DNA from: Massariosphaeria phaeospora
Taxonomy: Eukaryota; Ascomycota; Dothideomycetes; Pleosporales
NCBI GenBank assembly: GCA_011032825.1
Contig: JAADJZ010000027.1
Coordinates: 124,001-188,000 of the forward strand
Direction of reading: 5' to 3'
Length of the DNA: 64,000 nt
A program made the position numbers and the translations under genes. Numbering within the stretch: the first letter of the stretch is position 1; each line of letters opens with the position of its first letter. The notes under the pieces were generated by a model. It was given only the letters and a program-made list of their open reading frames with translations, did no database searches and had not been told where the DNA came from. Positions 1-12,000 of the stretch are shown here, piece by piece.

Positions 1-189
1 AGTTTAACTCTCTAATTGTAATTAGTTTAGTTTTCTAAAAACTAATTTCGTTTATTAAAGAATTAGAGAATTTATAACGAAATTATAATTTGGTTATACA
101 TAGTATTAAGTATATTTCTAATAGTAAACTTATAAGTTTCTATTTATATATAAAATTATAATTTTTACATATCTATAACTTTACTAAGT

Positions 190-1158
190 TATATTTTCTA
201 GCGCTAGTTTTGATTGTATATACTTAAAAACTATAGTATTTAGTCCTTTAGTTAATATATTAGCTAATTGTTTTTTAGTACTAATATAATCTAAGTCTAT
301 AATACTTTCTTGTATTTTTTTTTTACATAATAATATTGTATATCTATATGCTTTGATTTCGAATAAAATTCAAAGTTTTTAGCTAATGCTATAGCAGGTT
401 GATTATCTGAAAATAGATAAAACTTTTTCTTATTAATCTTATTAAATTGTAATAGATTAATTATATTAATTAGATAAATATATTCTTTAACTGCTTCTTT
501 TAAAGCTATATATTCAGCTTCGTAGCTAGATAAAACTACACTTTTTTGTAGTTTACTAGACTAACTTATAGGTGTATTATTTATAGTAAATATATAACTT
601 GTAGTAGACTTTCTATCTACTAAATTACTTTTCTAATCTGCATCTACATAACTTAGTAATCTAAAGTCTGTAAAAGTAGATTGTTTAGTATTTTTAAATA
701 CTAAGCCTTGATTTTTAGTAAATACTAAGTATTTCTAAGTTCTATCTAAGGCTTTGAAATGTAATTTATTAGAGTTAGACATAAATCTTGCCAATTATTA
801 ACTGCAAAACACATATTAGGTCTAGTTTTAGTAGCTAAGTAGATTAAACTACTTATTTGCTGTTGATAATAATTTATCTCTAAAGAACTAACTTGTTCTT
901 TAGTTTTATCTAATTTAATTCCAGGCTTACTAGGTAAACTAACTGGATTTATCTTAGTTTTATTATATTTATCTAGTATATTGCTAACATACTTAGTTTA
1001 GCTTAGTTTAATTGCTCTATTTTGTTTATCTCTTATAATTTCTATTTTTAGAGAAAAAAAACTTCTCCTAAATCTTGTAAATCTAATTTTAACGAAATTA
1101 GATTATTCTTGAAATTTGTAATATCTTTATTAGAAAAGCTTATTATTAATATATCATC
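190..1158 (-). pseudogene. copia pol remnant: C-terminal RT and RNase H
   Basis: This minus-strand stretch continues the copia reverse transcriptase after the Fot1-like insertion at 1161-3004. It starts with the DD half of the YVDD motif followed by ILIIS, and runs through RT into the RNase H end, where QLANILTKGL is legible near 240-290. The pol stop is near 187. The sequence is AT-rich with scattered TAG and TAA codons in place of CAG or TGG, as RIP produces. It cannot encode a working enzyme. Confidence 0.75.
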
Positions 1159-1160
1159 TA

Positions 1161-3004
1161 ACGTAGTTTACTATCGAGTTGGCAGCTTTATCGAGTTGGC
1201 AGCGCTACTTTACCAACACGCTTGCGCAGCAACAACGCGTAATATCTTAACAACGCAACGTGCAAAAGTCTTATAATAAAAGAAATATTTACCTTACTAT
1301 TTCTAATATTTAATTAAACTAAGTTCTAAGCAAAAAACGCGCTGCAGAGATCTACAACGTTTTTTAAACAACAATTTAAAACTAACGCGCTAGACAACGC
1401 GCTTAACGCAACTGCAAGCTAAACCGCAAAAGCTTAACAAAGCTAAAAAAAAAAGTAATTGTACAGCGTATACTTAACGAGAGTCTACGTAGTGTACTGC
1501 TTTCGAAGGTACACATACGAGATATAGCTAATAGACTACTAGGCAATCGCGAAGGCAACTCTACTAGCAAGAACTAAGTTAATAGGTTTATTAAGCGTAC
1601 TTTTAAGCTGCGAACGCGATGAAGCTGTTTGTACAATTGCTAGCGAGCTGCCTGCAAAGACCTAGCGCTTATACTACTCTAGTTCGAGCTTGTTCAATTA
1701 ATAAAAGCGAAGTATAGTATTCTTAATAAGAATACTTAGAACTTCGACAAGACAGGGTTTTTAATAGGCAGAATTACGTTTTAGCTTGTAGTAACAAGCT
1801 TAGATAAGCTTAAAAAAGCAAAGAAACTATAGCTTAGCAATTGCAAGTGAACTACTCTAATACAAGCCGTCAGCGCAACGAGAAAGCGCATTCTACTCTT
1901 TATTATCTTTGCTAGCAAGGTCTTAATCTCTACCTAGTTTGAGCTAGGTATACTACGCAACTAGGTTATTTAAGTTAGTTTAAATAGCTAGACGAGCAAC
2001 GATCTAGAGCTTGCTTAGCTTAAACACTTTAATACGCATGCGAAATCTGTAGAAGCGTACAAGCTGCTTATTATTAACAGCTACAAAAGCTATATTTCGC
2101 TTGCTTTCTAAAACTACTGCAAGAAGAACAAGATTATTGCTTTCTGCATGCTATTTTACTTATCGCACTTGCTGCAGCTTTTTAACGTTGCTTGCTTCGC
2201 GCTGCTAAAGCGCTTTTATAGCAACAGCATCTTAGCTTTAGCGCGCAACTACATCTACTACATTAGCAAAGAAACTTTTTTACTAGCCTTTAAAGCTGCC
2301 TACGAGTATACATTTACTAAAGAAAACGCTCGCGCAAAGTTTAAAAGCGCTAGATTAGTTTTATTTAACTTAAATGCAGTGTTATTAAAGCTTGATGTAA
2401 AGTTGCGCACGCTAACTCTACTACGGCGCAACAACGCTGCGTAAAAAGCAAAAACGCTGCGCAACGCTAAAAAGCTAGAAGCTTAAACTACGCTTATTTA
2501 ACAAAGAATGCAAAGGCGCTTAAGTTCTTTAGCGAGCTTCTTTAACGAGCAGGTACAACAGCTAAGTAAAAGCGCGTAGTAGATAGCGCATAATATAGTG
2601 TTGCTGCAAGAAAAACAAGCGCGTATGCGAGACGCAATTAAAAAGCTTACAAAGCGCAAAAGCTAAAAAAAGCAGTATATACAAGTAGAAAAAACGCTAA
2701 CAGTTAGTAAAGTGTTTAACTTAATTGCTAAAAAAAAAAGTAGTAGTTGTAAAAAAAGCGAGACGCTTGCGAAAAGAGTGCGCGCTAAAAAGCGCTGTAG
2801 CTGTTGCAGCAAAGTTAAGCACAACTTTCGCATTTGTAAAGTAAAAATAGAGAATGTAGATAATAGCGAAAAATCTAAAGTATAATCTACTGTAGTGTAT
2901 AGTAAAAAGAATTGTTGTAGTATTGCGCAGCGTTGCTGCGCAGGCGTGTTAGTAGAGTAGAGCTGCCAACTCGATAGAGCTGCTAACTCGATAGTAAACT
3001 ACGT
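1161..3004 (+). mobile_element. Fot1/pogo-like DNA transposon, element A
   Basis: The element is 1844 bp with TA duplications at 1159-1160 and 3005-3006. Its terminal inverted repeats open with ACGTAGTTTACTATCGAG and contain a duplicated 17-bp unit built around TATCGAGTTGGCAGC. The degraded plus-strand transposase shows the first catalytic region (NFDKTGFLIG near 1735) and the family's C-terminal block at 2148-2444 (HLLQLFNVACFALLKR, then KLDVKLRT). This is the DDE_1/CENP-B-type transposase common in ascomycetes, here full of RIP-type stops. The element sits between the YV and DD codons of the host copia reverse transcriptase. A second member of the same family lies inverted at 23309-25129. 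Confidence 0.88.
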
Positions 3005-3006
3005 TA

Positions 3007-4569
3007 CATAGACTATTATAATTATATTAGTAATTTTATTTATAAAGATACTTTGTTCTAATATAATAGGTATAAAACCTAATTGCTTTAATATATTAGA
3101 AAAGTAGTTATACTACAATCTAGAAGATTGTTTTAAGCTGTAGAGAGCTTTGTTTAATTTACAAAATAGTTTACAATCCTTAATATTAGATTTAGATTCT
3201 AATTCATTGTTATTATAGCTTGTAGGTTGTTTTATATAGATTTCTTCATCTATATTAGCGTAAACAAAAGCGTTTTTAAAATTCTATTGTATAATTTCTA
3301 GATTATTTAAAGCAGAATAAGCTAAAATAAGCTTTATAATTTTAGGTCTAATAGTATTAGCAAAGGTTTCTAAATAATCTACTTTGTAGACTTGATTATA
3401 ACCTTGTACTACTCACTTAGGTTTATGTTTAGCTATATTATTATTTTTATCTATTTTAATTCTATAAACTTACTTACTTTTTAAATATATTTTATTAGTA
3501 GGTAGCGTAGTTAATTGCCAAGTATTCTGTTTAGTTAAAGATTGGATTTTTAAATTTATAGCTTTAATCTAGTTATCTTTATTTTGACTATTAATAGCGT
3601 TTTTAATAGTATTAGGTTCTTTATTTATAAAAATTGTATTTAGAACAAAGTCTAAATTATCTTTATTACTATTATACAAAGCTAATTCGTTTGTAAATTA
3701 AAGATCTCAATATTCATTTAATTAATCTCAGGTTAATTGATTATTATTATTAATATTATTAATAACACTGTTATCAGCATTATTATCCTTTTTTATAATA
3801 TTATTGTTAATATTATCTATATTAACGTTATTGTTGTTTAGATTGTTAATATTATCAATATTAACGTTATTATCGTTGTTAATATTGTTTAAATCGTTAA
3901 TATTATCAATATTAACGTTATTATTGTTGTTTTGAACAATATTATCATTAATAATGAGATTTTTAGTATCATTAATGTTTTTAGGATATATAAAGTTAAA
4001 ATCCTTATTTAATTTAAAGTTATAAAACTGATTTTCTAAGAATTTAACATTTCTAGACCAAATTATACGTCTAGTTTCTAAATCTAATAGTTTATAACTA
4101 TTAAAATTATTGAATCTTACTAAGATAGCTTTTCTAGCTGTAGGATTTAGCTTCTTTATTTGTCTTTTATCTTTATAGTAGGTTATAGATCTCTAAATTT
4201 TTATTTTGTTATAGTTAATATTATAACTACGATTTGCTAATTTAATAAGAATATTTTCTTGTAAACTAGAATGTAGCGTTACGTTATAAATATAAACTGC
4301 TGTATTAACTGCTTCTCTCTAAAGGTTTAAAAGAACTTTAGAATTATATAATAGTGCTCTAGTTATTTCTATTATAGTTCTATTAATTCTTTCTATTAAA
4401 CCGATTTGTTCTGCAGTTTTAGAAGAACTAAACTGCTGTATTATACCTTCTTTAGTACAATAAGTACTAAATTGTTTATTATTAAACTCTCCTCTTAAAT
4501 CAGACTTGATTACTTTGATTTTGTTATTAGATTGCTTTTCTACTTTAGTTTTATAGTTAATAGAATAGC
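3007..4569 (-). pseudogene. copia pol remnant: RT N-terminal half and integrase C-terminus
   Basis: Minus-strand copia coding sequence continues from the integrase core into the reverse transcriptase and stops at the YV of YVDD where element A has inserted. RT landmarks such as a VQGYNQVYKVDYLETFA-like block near 3400 and LNKALYSLKQS near 3140 are legible. The linker between integrase and RT, about 3700-3960, is extremely asparagine-rich, with repeats of the form NVNIDNIN on the minus strand. It appears on the plus strand as an ATT/AAT/GTT microsatellite-like tract. The tail of the integrase core (SDLRGEF, then ERINRTI) lies at 4319-4569. In-frame stops make it non-functional. Confidence 0.75.
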
Positions 4570-4571
4570 TA

Positions 4572-4994
4572 ACGTACCTCACGAGTTCGCCGCCCACACG
4601 GGTTCGCCGCCCACCGAATTTTACTAAGGAAAATCAATAATCTAGAGCTTAATAACTCTTAACCTACTTAATAAAATTCTCTAAAAATTTTACTACTAAG
4701 CTGCATCTATATAAACTTTTAGATTCCTAGATTACTAAGCTATAACTTTAGTATTTAGAAAGTTATTAAAGAAAAGCTTAAATTATTCGTGCGCTCTAAG
4801 CTATCTACTCTTCTAAACTAGCTAAAGCTTAGTAATCTTAGAACTACAAAGTTTATCAATACAGAAATAATATATTAAATTTTAGAGAATTTTATTAAGT
4901 AGGTTAAGAGTTATTAAGCTCTAGATTATTGATTTTCTTTAGTAAAATTCGGTGGGCGGCGAACCCGTGTGGGCGGCGAACTCGTGAAGTACGT
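4572..4994. mobile_element. Fold-back MITE 1
   Basis: This is a 423-bp non-coding element with TA duplications at 4570-4571 and 4995-4996. Both ends carry ACGTAC, then a duplicated 17-bp unit around ACGGGTTCGCCGCCCAC. The two halves are inverted copies for roughly the outer 120 bp, with weaker inverted similarity toward the centre near 4785. It interrupts the copia integrase, and the integrase frame is continuous across the site once the insert and one TA are discounted. MITE 3 at 31279-31702 shares the internal sequence but has a different 17-bp unit. Confidence 0.88.
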
Positions 4995-4996
4995 TA

Positions 4997-5532
4997 AAAG
5001 CTTCTAATTTGTTTTTGAAAAAGTAGTAATTTAAACATCTGGAGTAAAAATCTAGTATAAATAGAATATATTTATTTTCTCTTACGGTATTAGAGAATAT
5101 AGAATCGCAAATATCTAAAACTATTTTATCTAAGTAACTACTAGCTTTTGTAGTTATTTCTCTAGATATAGTATTAGTTTGTTTTACTTTAATACAATTT
5201 TCACAGATTATAGTATAAAATTTATAAAGCAAATTAAGAACTTTATAAATAGTTTTAAGTCTTTTATGTTCTAGGCGATTATGCTACAATTCTATTAAAT
5301 TATTATAACTAGTATTAGTGTTCTTAATAACTTTAATTTTCTTATTATTAGTATTAAGATAGTTATTTTCACTTTCTTTTACGTTAATACTAATTTAATA
5401 TAGATTATCTACTTTATTAAATATTAAAGTAGAATTATCTAAGTCTTTAGTAATTTTAGCTTTATCTTTACTAAAGACTACGTTGCAATTATCTAATTTA
5501 GAGATAAAAATTAGACTAACATTAAATTTAAG
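4997..5532 (-). pseudogene. copia pol remnant: pre-integrase zinc region and integrase core start
   Basis: The minus-strand reading contains a degenerate zinc-binding pre-integrase segment (CENCIKVKQ near 5180) and the first catalytic aspartate region of the integrase core (KIVLDICDSIF near 5110, FILDFYSR near 5040). It is bounded by MITE 1 on the left and the Fot1-like element B on the right. The pieces align in order with the rest of copia pol. It is AT-rich and broken by stops. Confidence 0.7.
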
Positions 5533-5534
5533 TA

Positions 5535-7382
5535 ACGTATTAGATTATTACCTCGGTTAGACTATTACCTTGGTTAGTTTTTGCCAAAAGCACTACCAAC
5601 TTTATTAACGCAATATGTTACAACAACAAAACACGATAGCGTTTAACTAAAAAAGCTAAATTAAGCTTGCTCTTTCTGCTTATTATAATTACAAATTTTA
5701 AAGCTTTTAACGCGCTGCTAAAGTATTCAACGTACTACATACAACGTTAACTAATTAATATAACAAAATTGTATTTTTTTAATATAAACGCAACAGCTAC
5801 TAGAAGCTTACTGCAACAAAAAAGCAAACAATTGTTTAATATATTTTTAACTTTAATTCGCAAGGATTTGCACTTTAGCTGTTTAAAGTAAGAAACATAG
5901 AAAATAAACTAGTAGCTGCGCAAAGTAAAAAGCTAGTAGGCAAAAAATAAGCTACAAGATTTGTAACGCGTTTAGAAAAGCTTAAAATAGCTTTTAATTA
6001 AGCAAAAGACTAGCAGAGAATACAACAAAAAGATTCTAAAGTAATTAGCGCGTAGTTCAAGCTTGTTAGAGATACTAAAGCTAAGTACAGCATCTACAAG
6101 AATAACGTGCACAACTTCAATAAAACTAGCTTTTAAATAGGCGTAATTAGGTCTATAAAAGTTGTTACAAGCTTTTAAAAACGTACTCAACCTAATCTAA
6201 TCTAGCTAGGCAATTAAGAGTAAGTAATAGTTATTCAAAGCATTTGCGCTGCAGAGTACGCAATTCTGCTTTTTATTATTTACAAAAAGCGCGTTTACAT
6301 CTTAGCATAGTACAAGAAAAACTTTATACCTAGCAATTAGAAGCTTTTAGTTTTTAAAAACAGCTAGACAAACAACGCTTTTAGTTTTAAATAGTTAAAG
6401 CATTTTAACGCGCATACAAAAGCGCGTTAGATAAAAAAGTATTAGCTGCTTATTCTAGACAGCTATAAGAGCTACTAATCTTAAAATTTTAAAAACTATT
6501 GCTTTAAAAACGAGATTCTTACGCTTTGCATGCTAGCTTATTTATTTTATATTTCCTAGCTACTAGATGTAGTTTGCTTTTTGCTGCTAAAGCTAAAGTA
6601 ATCTTAACGCGTTTGAGACTTAGCGCGATAGCGCGTTTTTTATATTAACAAAAAAAGCTTTCTGCTAGCCTTTAGAAACGCGTTTCTAAAGTGTTTACAA
6701 CAAAGAACTGCAAAAAAGCTTTTAAAGTTTTAAAGCTAGTTTCTATTAACGCGCAAGTAGTTTTTAATTGCTTTAAAGTACAGCTACGTACTCTACTACT
6801 ACCTTTTGCACTAGAAACGCTATGGCAGTTAAAGACTCTAACTAATACGCTTAAATTTGAATCGCAATTAAAGCTTATTACTACTAAGCTTAGTTTCTTT
6901 CTATTATCTCTAAAAGATGGAGTTAACTAGCTTGTTAAAAAGTTCTACTAGATAGCCTATTAGGTTGAGCTAATGCGCGATCAAATCTCTAGCCTTAAAA
7001 AGACTATTAAAGAAGCAACAAGAAAAAAATTACGAAAACAAAAGCAAATTTAAACAAGTAGCACAATAGAGTATAGTAACAAATTAGCGCAAGTAGCTGC
7101 TAAAGCGTCTATAGCACTTTAGCTATCAAAAAAAGCGCGTAGTAAAAAGAGTTAAGAAAGAGCACAACTAGCTCTACGGCGCTGTAAAAACTATAGTAAT
7201 ACAAGGCACAATGCTCAAACCTGTTAAAAGAATACAGAAAAAGCTTTTAAATCTAAAGCTAGCACGACGTACGCAGGTTTCTTGTTTGATAGCAATTAAT
7301 TTAATGTTCTTTAAGATAAGTTGGTTGTGCTAAGGAAAACTAACCGAGGTAATAGTCTAACTGAGGTAATAATCTAATACGT
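5535..7382 (+). mobile_element. Fot1/pogo-like DNA transposon, element B
   Basis: The element is 1848 bp with TA duplications at 5533-5534 and 7383-7384. The termini open with ACGTATTAGATTATTACC and contain two 17-bp units around TATTACCTCGGTTAG. The plus-strand transposase remnant shows the first catalytic block (VHNFNKTSF then GVI near 6110-6140) and the C-terminal block at 6691-6930 (NCKKAFKVLKLVSINAQVV). CAG and TGG codons have become TAG throughout. It sits between copia protease and integrase. It is close to elements C, D, E and H over the coding region, but its 17-bp terminal unit differs from theirs. Confidence 0.87.
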
Positions 7383-7384
7383 TA

Positions 7385-7795
7385 CATATAAACAATTTTT
7401 TAAGATAAAATTATTATCAATAACTATATTTCTTTTTCTTTTACTAACTAACTTAGTATTATCTCTCTAATTAATTTTCTATGTATAATTCATAAAATTA
7501 CTAAATAGTAATTTATTACAGATTATATGCGTTGTACTTCTAGAATCTAAAATAAAGTTAGCTTTAGTTTTTCTAAAGTTAGGGGAAAGAGTTATAAGTA
7601 CCTTTTTAGAAGTTGAACAATATTCGTCTTCTTCTGCAACGTCAAAAAGTAGATTTTTATAATAATCTAGCTTTCTTTGTAATAGTATTATTCTTTGTAA
7701 TAATATCTTCTATAATACTATCTATAGTATTATTGTTAGAATTAGTAGAACTAGTTCTATTAATAGTAAGAAAAGCAGTTTCGCTATCTTTATTA
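7385..7795 (-). pseudogene. copia protease remnant
   Basis: Minus-strand reading downstream of gag. FILDSRSTTHIIC near 7550 corresponds to the copia aspartic protease active site, normally DSGA. The third residue is R here instead of G, so the site is damaged. MITE 2 bounds it on the right and Fot1-like element B on the left. Confidence 0.6.
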
Positions 7796-8705
7796 ACGTA
7801 CCTCACGGGTTCGTGCACCACACAGGTTCGTGCACCACTTTTGCCAAGCAAATTATCTAATATTATAACCTTAATATCTTTCTTAATAGTAGGCATATTA
7901 GAATAATTTATACACTATTTTAAAGCCCTAAGCTAGGACTTTAAGATCTACTAAAAATTACCTAAATAGGCTAAGTACTACTAGAGTTTTTAAGGTTAAA
8001 AGATAAAGAGCTCGCTTAAGCTCTATACCTAGTATCTAGTAGAATTCTACTACAATAAACTTTTATACTCTAAAATATTCTTATTTATACTATAAGTTAG
8101 AGTTCTAGAAAGTTTTATAGCGTGTAGCCTAAGATTAAAGCTACTAGATAGGTTAGAAAGTAGTTTACTTTCTTTGTACTAGCTAAGTATAAATATATAT
8201 ATATAACTATTAAAACCTAATATAAAACTACCTAATAATTTAGTACTTAGTATAATTATACTATACAAGCTTTAAAAAAGTAGTAATATCTATAGTTATA
8301 ATAGTACTAATACTTTATACTTAGTAGGTTTTATATATAAGCTCTAATTCTATCTAACAGTTTTAATCCTAAGCTATATACTATATAACTTTCTAGAACT
8401 CTAACTTATAGTATAAATAAGAGTATTTTAGAATATAAAAGTTTATTGTAGTAGAATTCTACTAGATACTAGGTATAGAGCTTAAGCGAGCTCTTTATCT
8501 TTTAACTTTAAAAACTCTAGTAGTACTTAGCCTATTTAGGTAATTTTTAGTAGATCTTAAAGTCCTAGCTTAGGGCTTTAAAATAGTGTATAAATTATTC
8601 TAATAGGCCTACTATTAAGAAAGATATTAAGGTTATAATATTAGATAATTTGCTTGGCAAAAGTGGTGCACGAACCTGTGTGGTGCACGAACCCGTGAGG
8701 TACGT
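7796..8705. mobile_element. Fold-back MITE 2, 910-bp near-palindrome
   Basis: The 910-bp element is flanked by TA at 7794-7795 and 8706-8707. Both ends carry ACGTACCTCACGGG and two 17-bp units around GGTTCGTGCACCAC. The two halves are inverted copies of each other for roughly 350-400 bp with only a few differences. They diverge toward the centre around 8,200-8,300. No coding capacity is evident. It interrupts copia between gag and protease. The terminal hexamer and the GTTCG core match MITE 1, MITE 3 and element I. Confidence 0.88.
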
Positions 8706-8707
8706 TA

Positions 8708-9089
8708 CTAGTAATATTCAAAATAATTAGACTAAGAGAAGTAGACTTAGTATTTGCTTTATAAACAAAGTTTGTATTTTTCTTATTAGGTTTAAACCTA
8801 TCAAAGGTTTTAAACTACTTAGAAGCTTTTTTAGAAAAAAGATAATAACAATTTTTAGTTAAGTGTGAATTATTCTTACACTTAGTACAGTATTTTTTAG
8901 TTTTTTGTACTTTGTTATTATTCTTAAATTTGTTTTTGACAAATTTATTCTTACTATCTACTCTATTAAATAGAGTAGTAGTAGATTTAGATTCAAAATT
9001 AATATTAACTCGTCTAGATTCATCTAGTAAACTAGAATATAAAGATTCTAGATTAATATTATCTAAATTATCTCTATAACTTTGAGTAA
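8708..9089 (-). pseudogene. copia gag C-terminus with CCHC zinc knuckle
   Basis: The minus-strand reading 9090-8815 keeps an open frame of about 90 codons, ending in a lysine/asparagine-rich tail with YCTKCKNNSHLTKNC. That tail is a CX2CX4HX4C zinc knuckle, the nucleic-acid-binding motif of copia Gag. The upstream part of gag lies beyond the inserted element C, at 12795-13266. All four zinc ligands survive despite RIP. Confidence 0.75.
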
Positions 9090-9091
9090 TA

Positions 9092-12000
9092 ACGTATTCT
9101 ACTATTACCTCAGCCAACTTATTACCTCGGCCAAAAAGGCTTGGCAGCACTAACTTACGTTACGCTTTTTTAATTTTATTGCTATTAAACAAAGAACCTA
9201 CGTACGTTGTGCTTGCATCTAATTTAGAATATATTTCTGTATCTTTTTTGCACGTTTGCGCGTTATGCTTAGTTCTGCTACAGTTCTTACAGCAACGTAG
9301 AGCTAGTTAAGCTAGTTCTTAATTACTACTGCTACAAGCTTTCTTAGATTGCTAAAGCGCTGCAAACGCTTTAGTAGCTACTTGCGCTGCAGCAGTTTTA
9401 TACTTTATAGTACTACTTTGCTAGATTCGCTTGCGCTTACGCAATTTCTGCTTTGTAAGCTTTGCTAATTGCTTTTTAAGCTTTCTATTGTAGGCAGCAA
9501 GAAAAGCGTTTTGGTGCAGCATAAGTTTACTACTTTTTATAAGCTGCGAGAAGCTAGCCTAAGCTATAACAAGTAACTAAAGAAAAAAATTGCGTACTAG
9601 CTTTGACTAAGATCTAAACTCGTGCGTATTGCTTAGAGTTTTCGACTACTACAGCGTTTTTAGGTATAAAAGTGCTAGTAGAGTACGCAGCCGCACTTTA
9701 AAACAATCTAACACTACTTGCGCGTTAATAGAAACTACTCTTAACGCTTTAAAAGCCTTGCGGCAGTTTTTTTCTGTAAATACATCAAAAAACGCGTACT
9801 TAAAAGCTAAAAGAAAGCTTTTTTTGTTAATATAAAAAACGCGTTAGCGTGCTAAGTTTCTAACGAGCTAAAAGTACTTGCGCTTTAGCAGCAAAAAGCA
9901 AACTACGTTAAGTAGCTAAAAAATGTGCAACATGTAAGAAAGCATGCAGAAAGTTAGAATCTTGTTTTTAAAGCAATAGTTTTTGAAATTCTAAAATTAG
10001 TAGCTTTTATAACGTAATCTACTACTAAGTAGAACACTCTACTAAGTAAAACAGTTTCTGCTAAAAACTTTTACTCTTTTATCAACGCAACATGTTTCAA
10101 CAACAAAACGCGCAATTATCTAACTAAAAAAGCAGAATTTAGCTTGCTTTTTCTGCTTATAATAGCTAACAATTCTAAAACCTTTAACGCGCTGCTAAGG
10201 CATTTGAGGTACTTTTTACAACACTTTTTTGCTAACGCAAAGAAGTTACGCATTGCTTTAAAACTCGCTACGCTTAACATAACCTCACTGCGACTAAAAA
10301 GCAAACAATTGTTTAATATATTCTTAACTTCGATTCGCGAGAATTTGCGCTCTAGCTGTGCGAAGTAGTAGATATAGCTAATAAACTACTAGCTGTACGC
10401 AGTAGTAAGCTAGTTAGCAAGCACTAAGCTAAGCGTTTCGTAACGCGTTTAGCTAAGCTTAAAATAGCTTTTAATTGAGCAAAGAATAGGCAGAGAATAC
10501 TGTAAAAAGATTTTGCGGTTATTAGCGCGTAGTTTAAGCTAGTAAAAGAAACTAAAGCTAAGTACAGCGTTTATAACAACAACGTGTACAACTTTAATAA
10601 AACTAGCTTTTAAATAAGCGTTATTGGCTTTATAAAAGTCGTTATAAGTTTAAAAAAACGCGTTTGTTTTAAGCTAGTTTAGCTAAGTAACTGCGAGTAG
10701 GTTATAGTAATTCAAAGCATTTGCGCTACTAGGTACGCGATCTCGCTTTTTATTATCTACAAAAAACGCGTTTACATTTTAGCGTAGTACGAGAAAGCTT
10801 TAATACTGCGCAATTAAAAGCTTTTAGTTTTTAAAACTAACTAGACTAACAACGCGCTTAGTTTAGAGTAGTTAAAGTACTTTAACGCGTATACAAAAGC
10901 GCGCTAGGTAGAAGCATACAAGCTGCTTATACTCAACGAGCACAAAAGCTACTTTAACTAGAAATTTAAAAACTATTGCTTTAAAAACAAAATTTTTACT
11001 TTATGCATGCTACTTTACTTGTTGCATATTTTCTAGCTACTTAACGTAGTTTGCTTTTTGCTGTTAAAGCGCAAGTACTCTTAGCGTGTTAGAAACTTAG
11101 CACGCTAGCGCGTTTTTTATATTAACAAAAAAAGCTTTTTGCTAGCCTTTAGAAACGCGTTTTTTAAAGTGTTTACAACAAAGAACTGCAAGAAAGCTTT
11201 TAAAGCTTTAGAGCTAGTTTCTATTAACGCGCAAGTAGTTTTTAATCGTCTTAAAGTATAGCTATGTACTTTGCTACTACTTCTCGCACTAGAAACGCTG
11301 TAGTAGTTAAAAACACTAAGCAATACGCATAAGTTTAGATCTTAGTTAAAGCTTGTACGCAAGTTTTTTTACTTAATTACTTGTTATAGCTTAGGCAGGC
11401 TTTTTCTAGCTTATAAAAAGTAGTAAGCTAATGTTGCACTAAAACGCGCTTCTTGCTGCTCGCAACAAAAAGCTTAAAAAGCAACTAGCAAAGATAACTA
11501 AGCGAAAATTGCGCAAAAGAAAGCAAATCTAGTAAAGTAGTACTATAGAGTATAGAAGTGCTGCAGCGCAAATAGCTGCCAAAGCGTTTACAAAGCCTTA
11601 GCAATTAAAGAAAGCTCGTAGTAGTAGTAATTAAAAACGAGCTTAACTAGCTCTACGGCGCTGTAGAAACTGCGGCGGAACTAGGCACAATGCGCAAACG
11701 TGCAAAAAGAATACAAAGGCATTTTCTAAATTAAATGCTAGCACGACGTACGTAGGCTCTTTGTTTAATAGCAATAAAATTAACAATGCGTAACATAAGT
11801 TGGTTATGCTAAAGCCTTTTGTTTTACTTAGTAGAGTGTTTTACTTAGTAGTAGATTACGTTAGCTGTCTAGAATAAGCAGCTAGTATACTTCTACTTAG
11901 CGCGTTTTTGTATGCGCGTTAAAGTACTTTAACTACTCTAAACCTAAAGCGTTGTTTGTCTAGCCGTTTTTTAATACTAAAAGCTTTTAATCGCGCGGTA

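Noticed and set aside
9629..9835. Plus-strand open frame of 68 codons in element C (and the similar minus-strand frame at 11117-11323)
   Set aside because: Both are antisense to the transposase remnant of their element. They persist because RIP places stops mainly in the sense frame.
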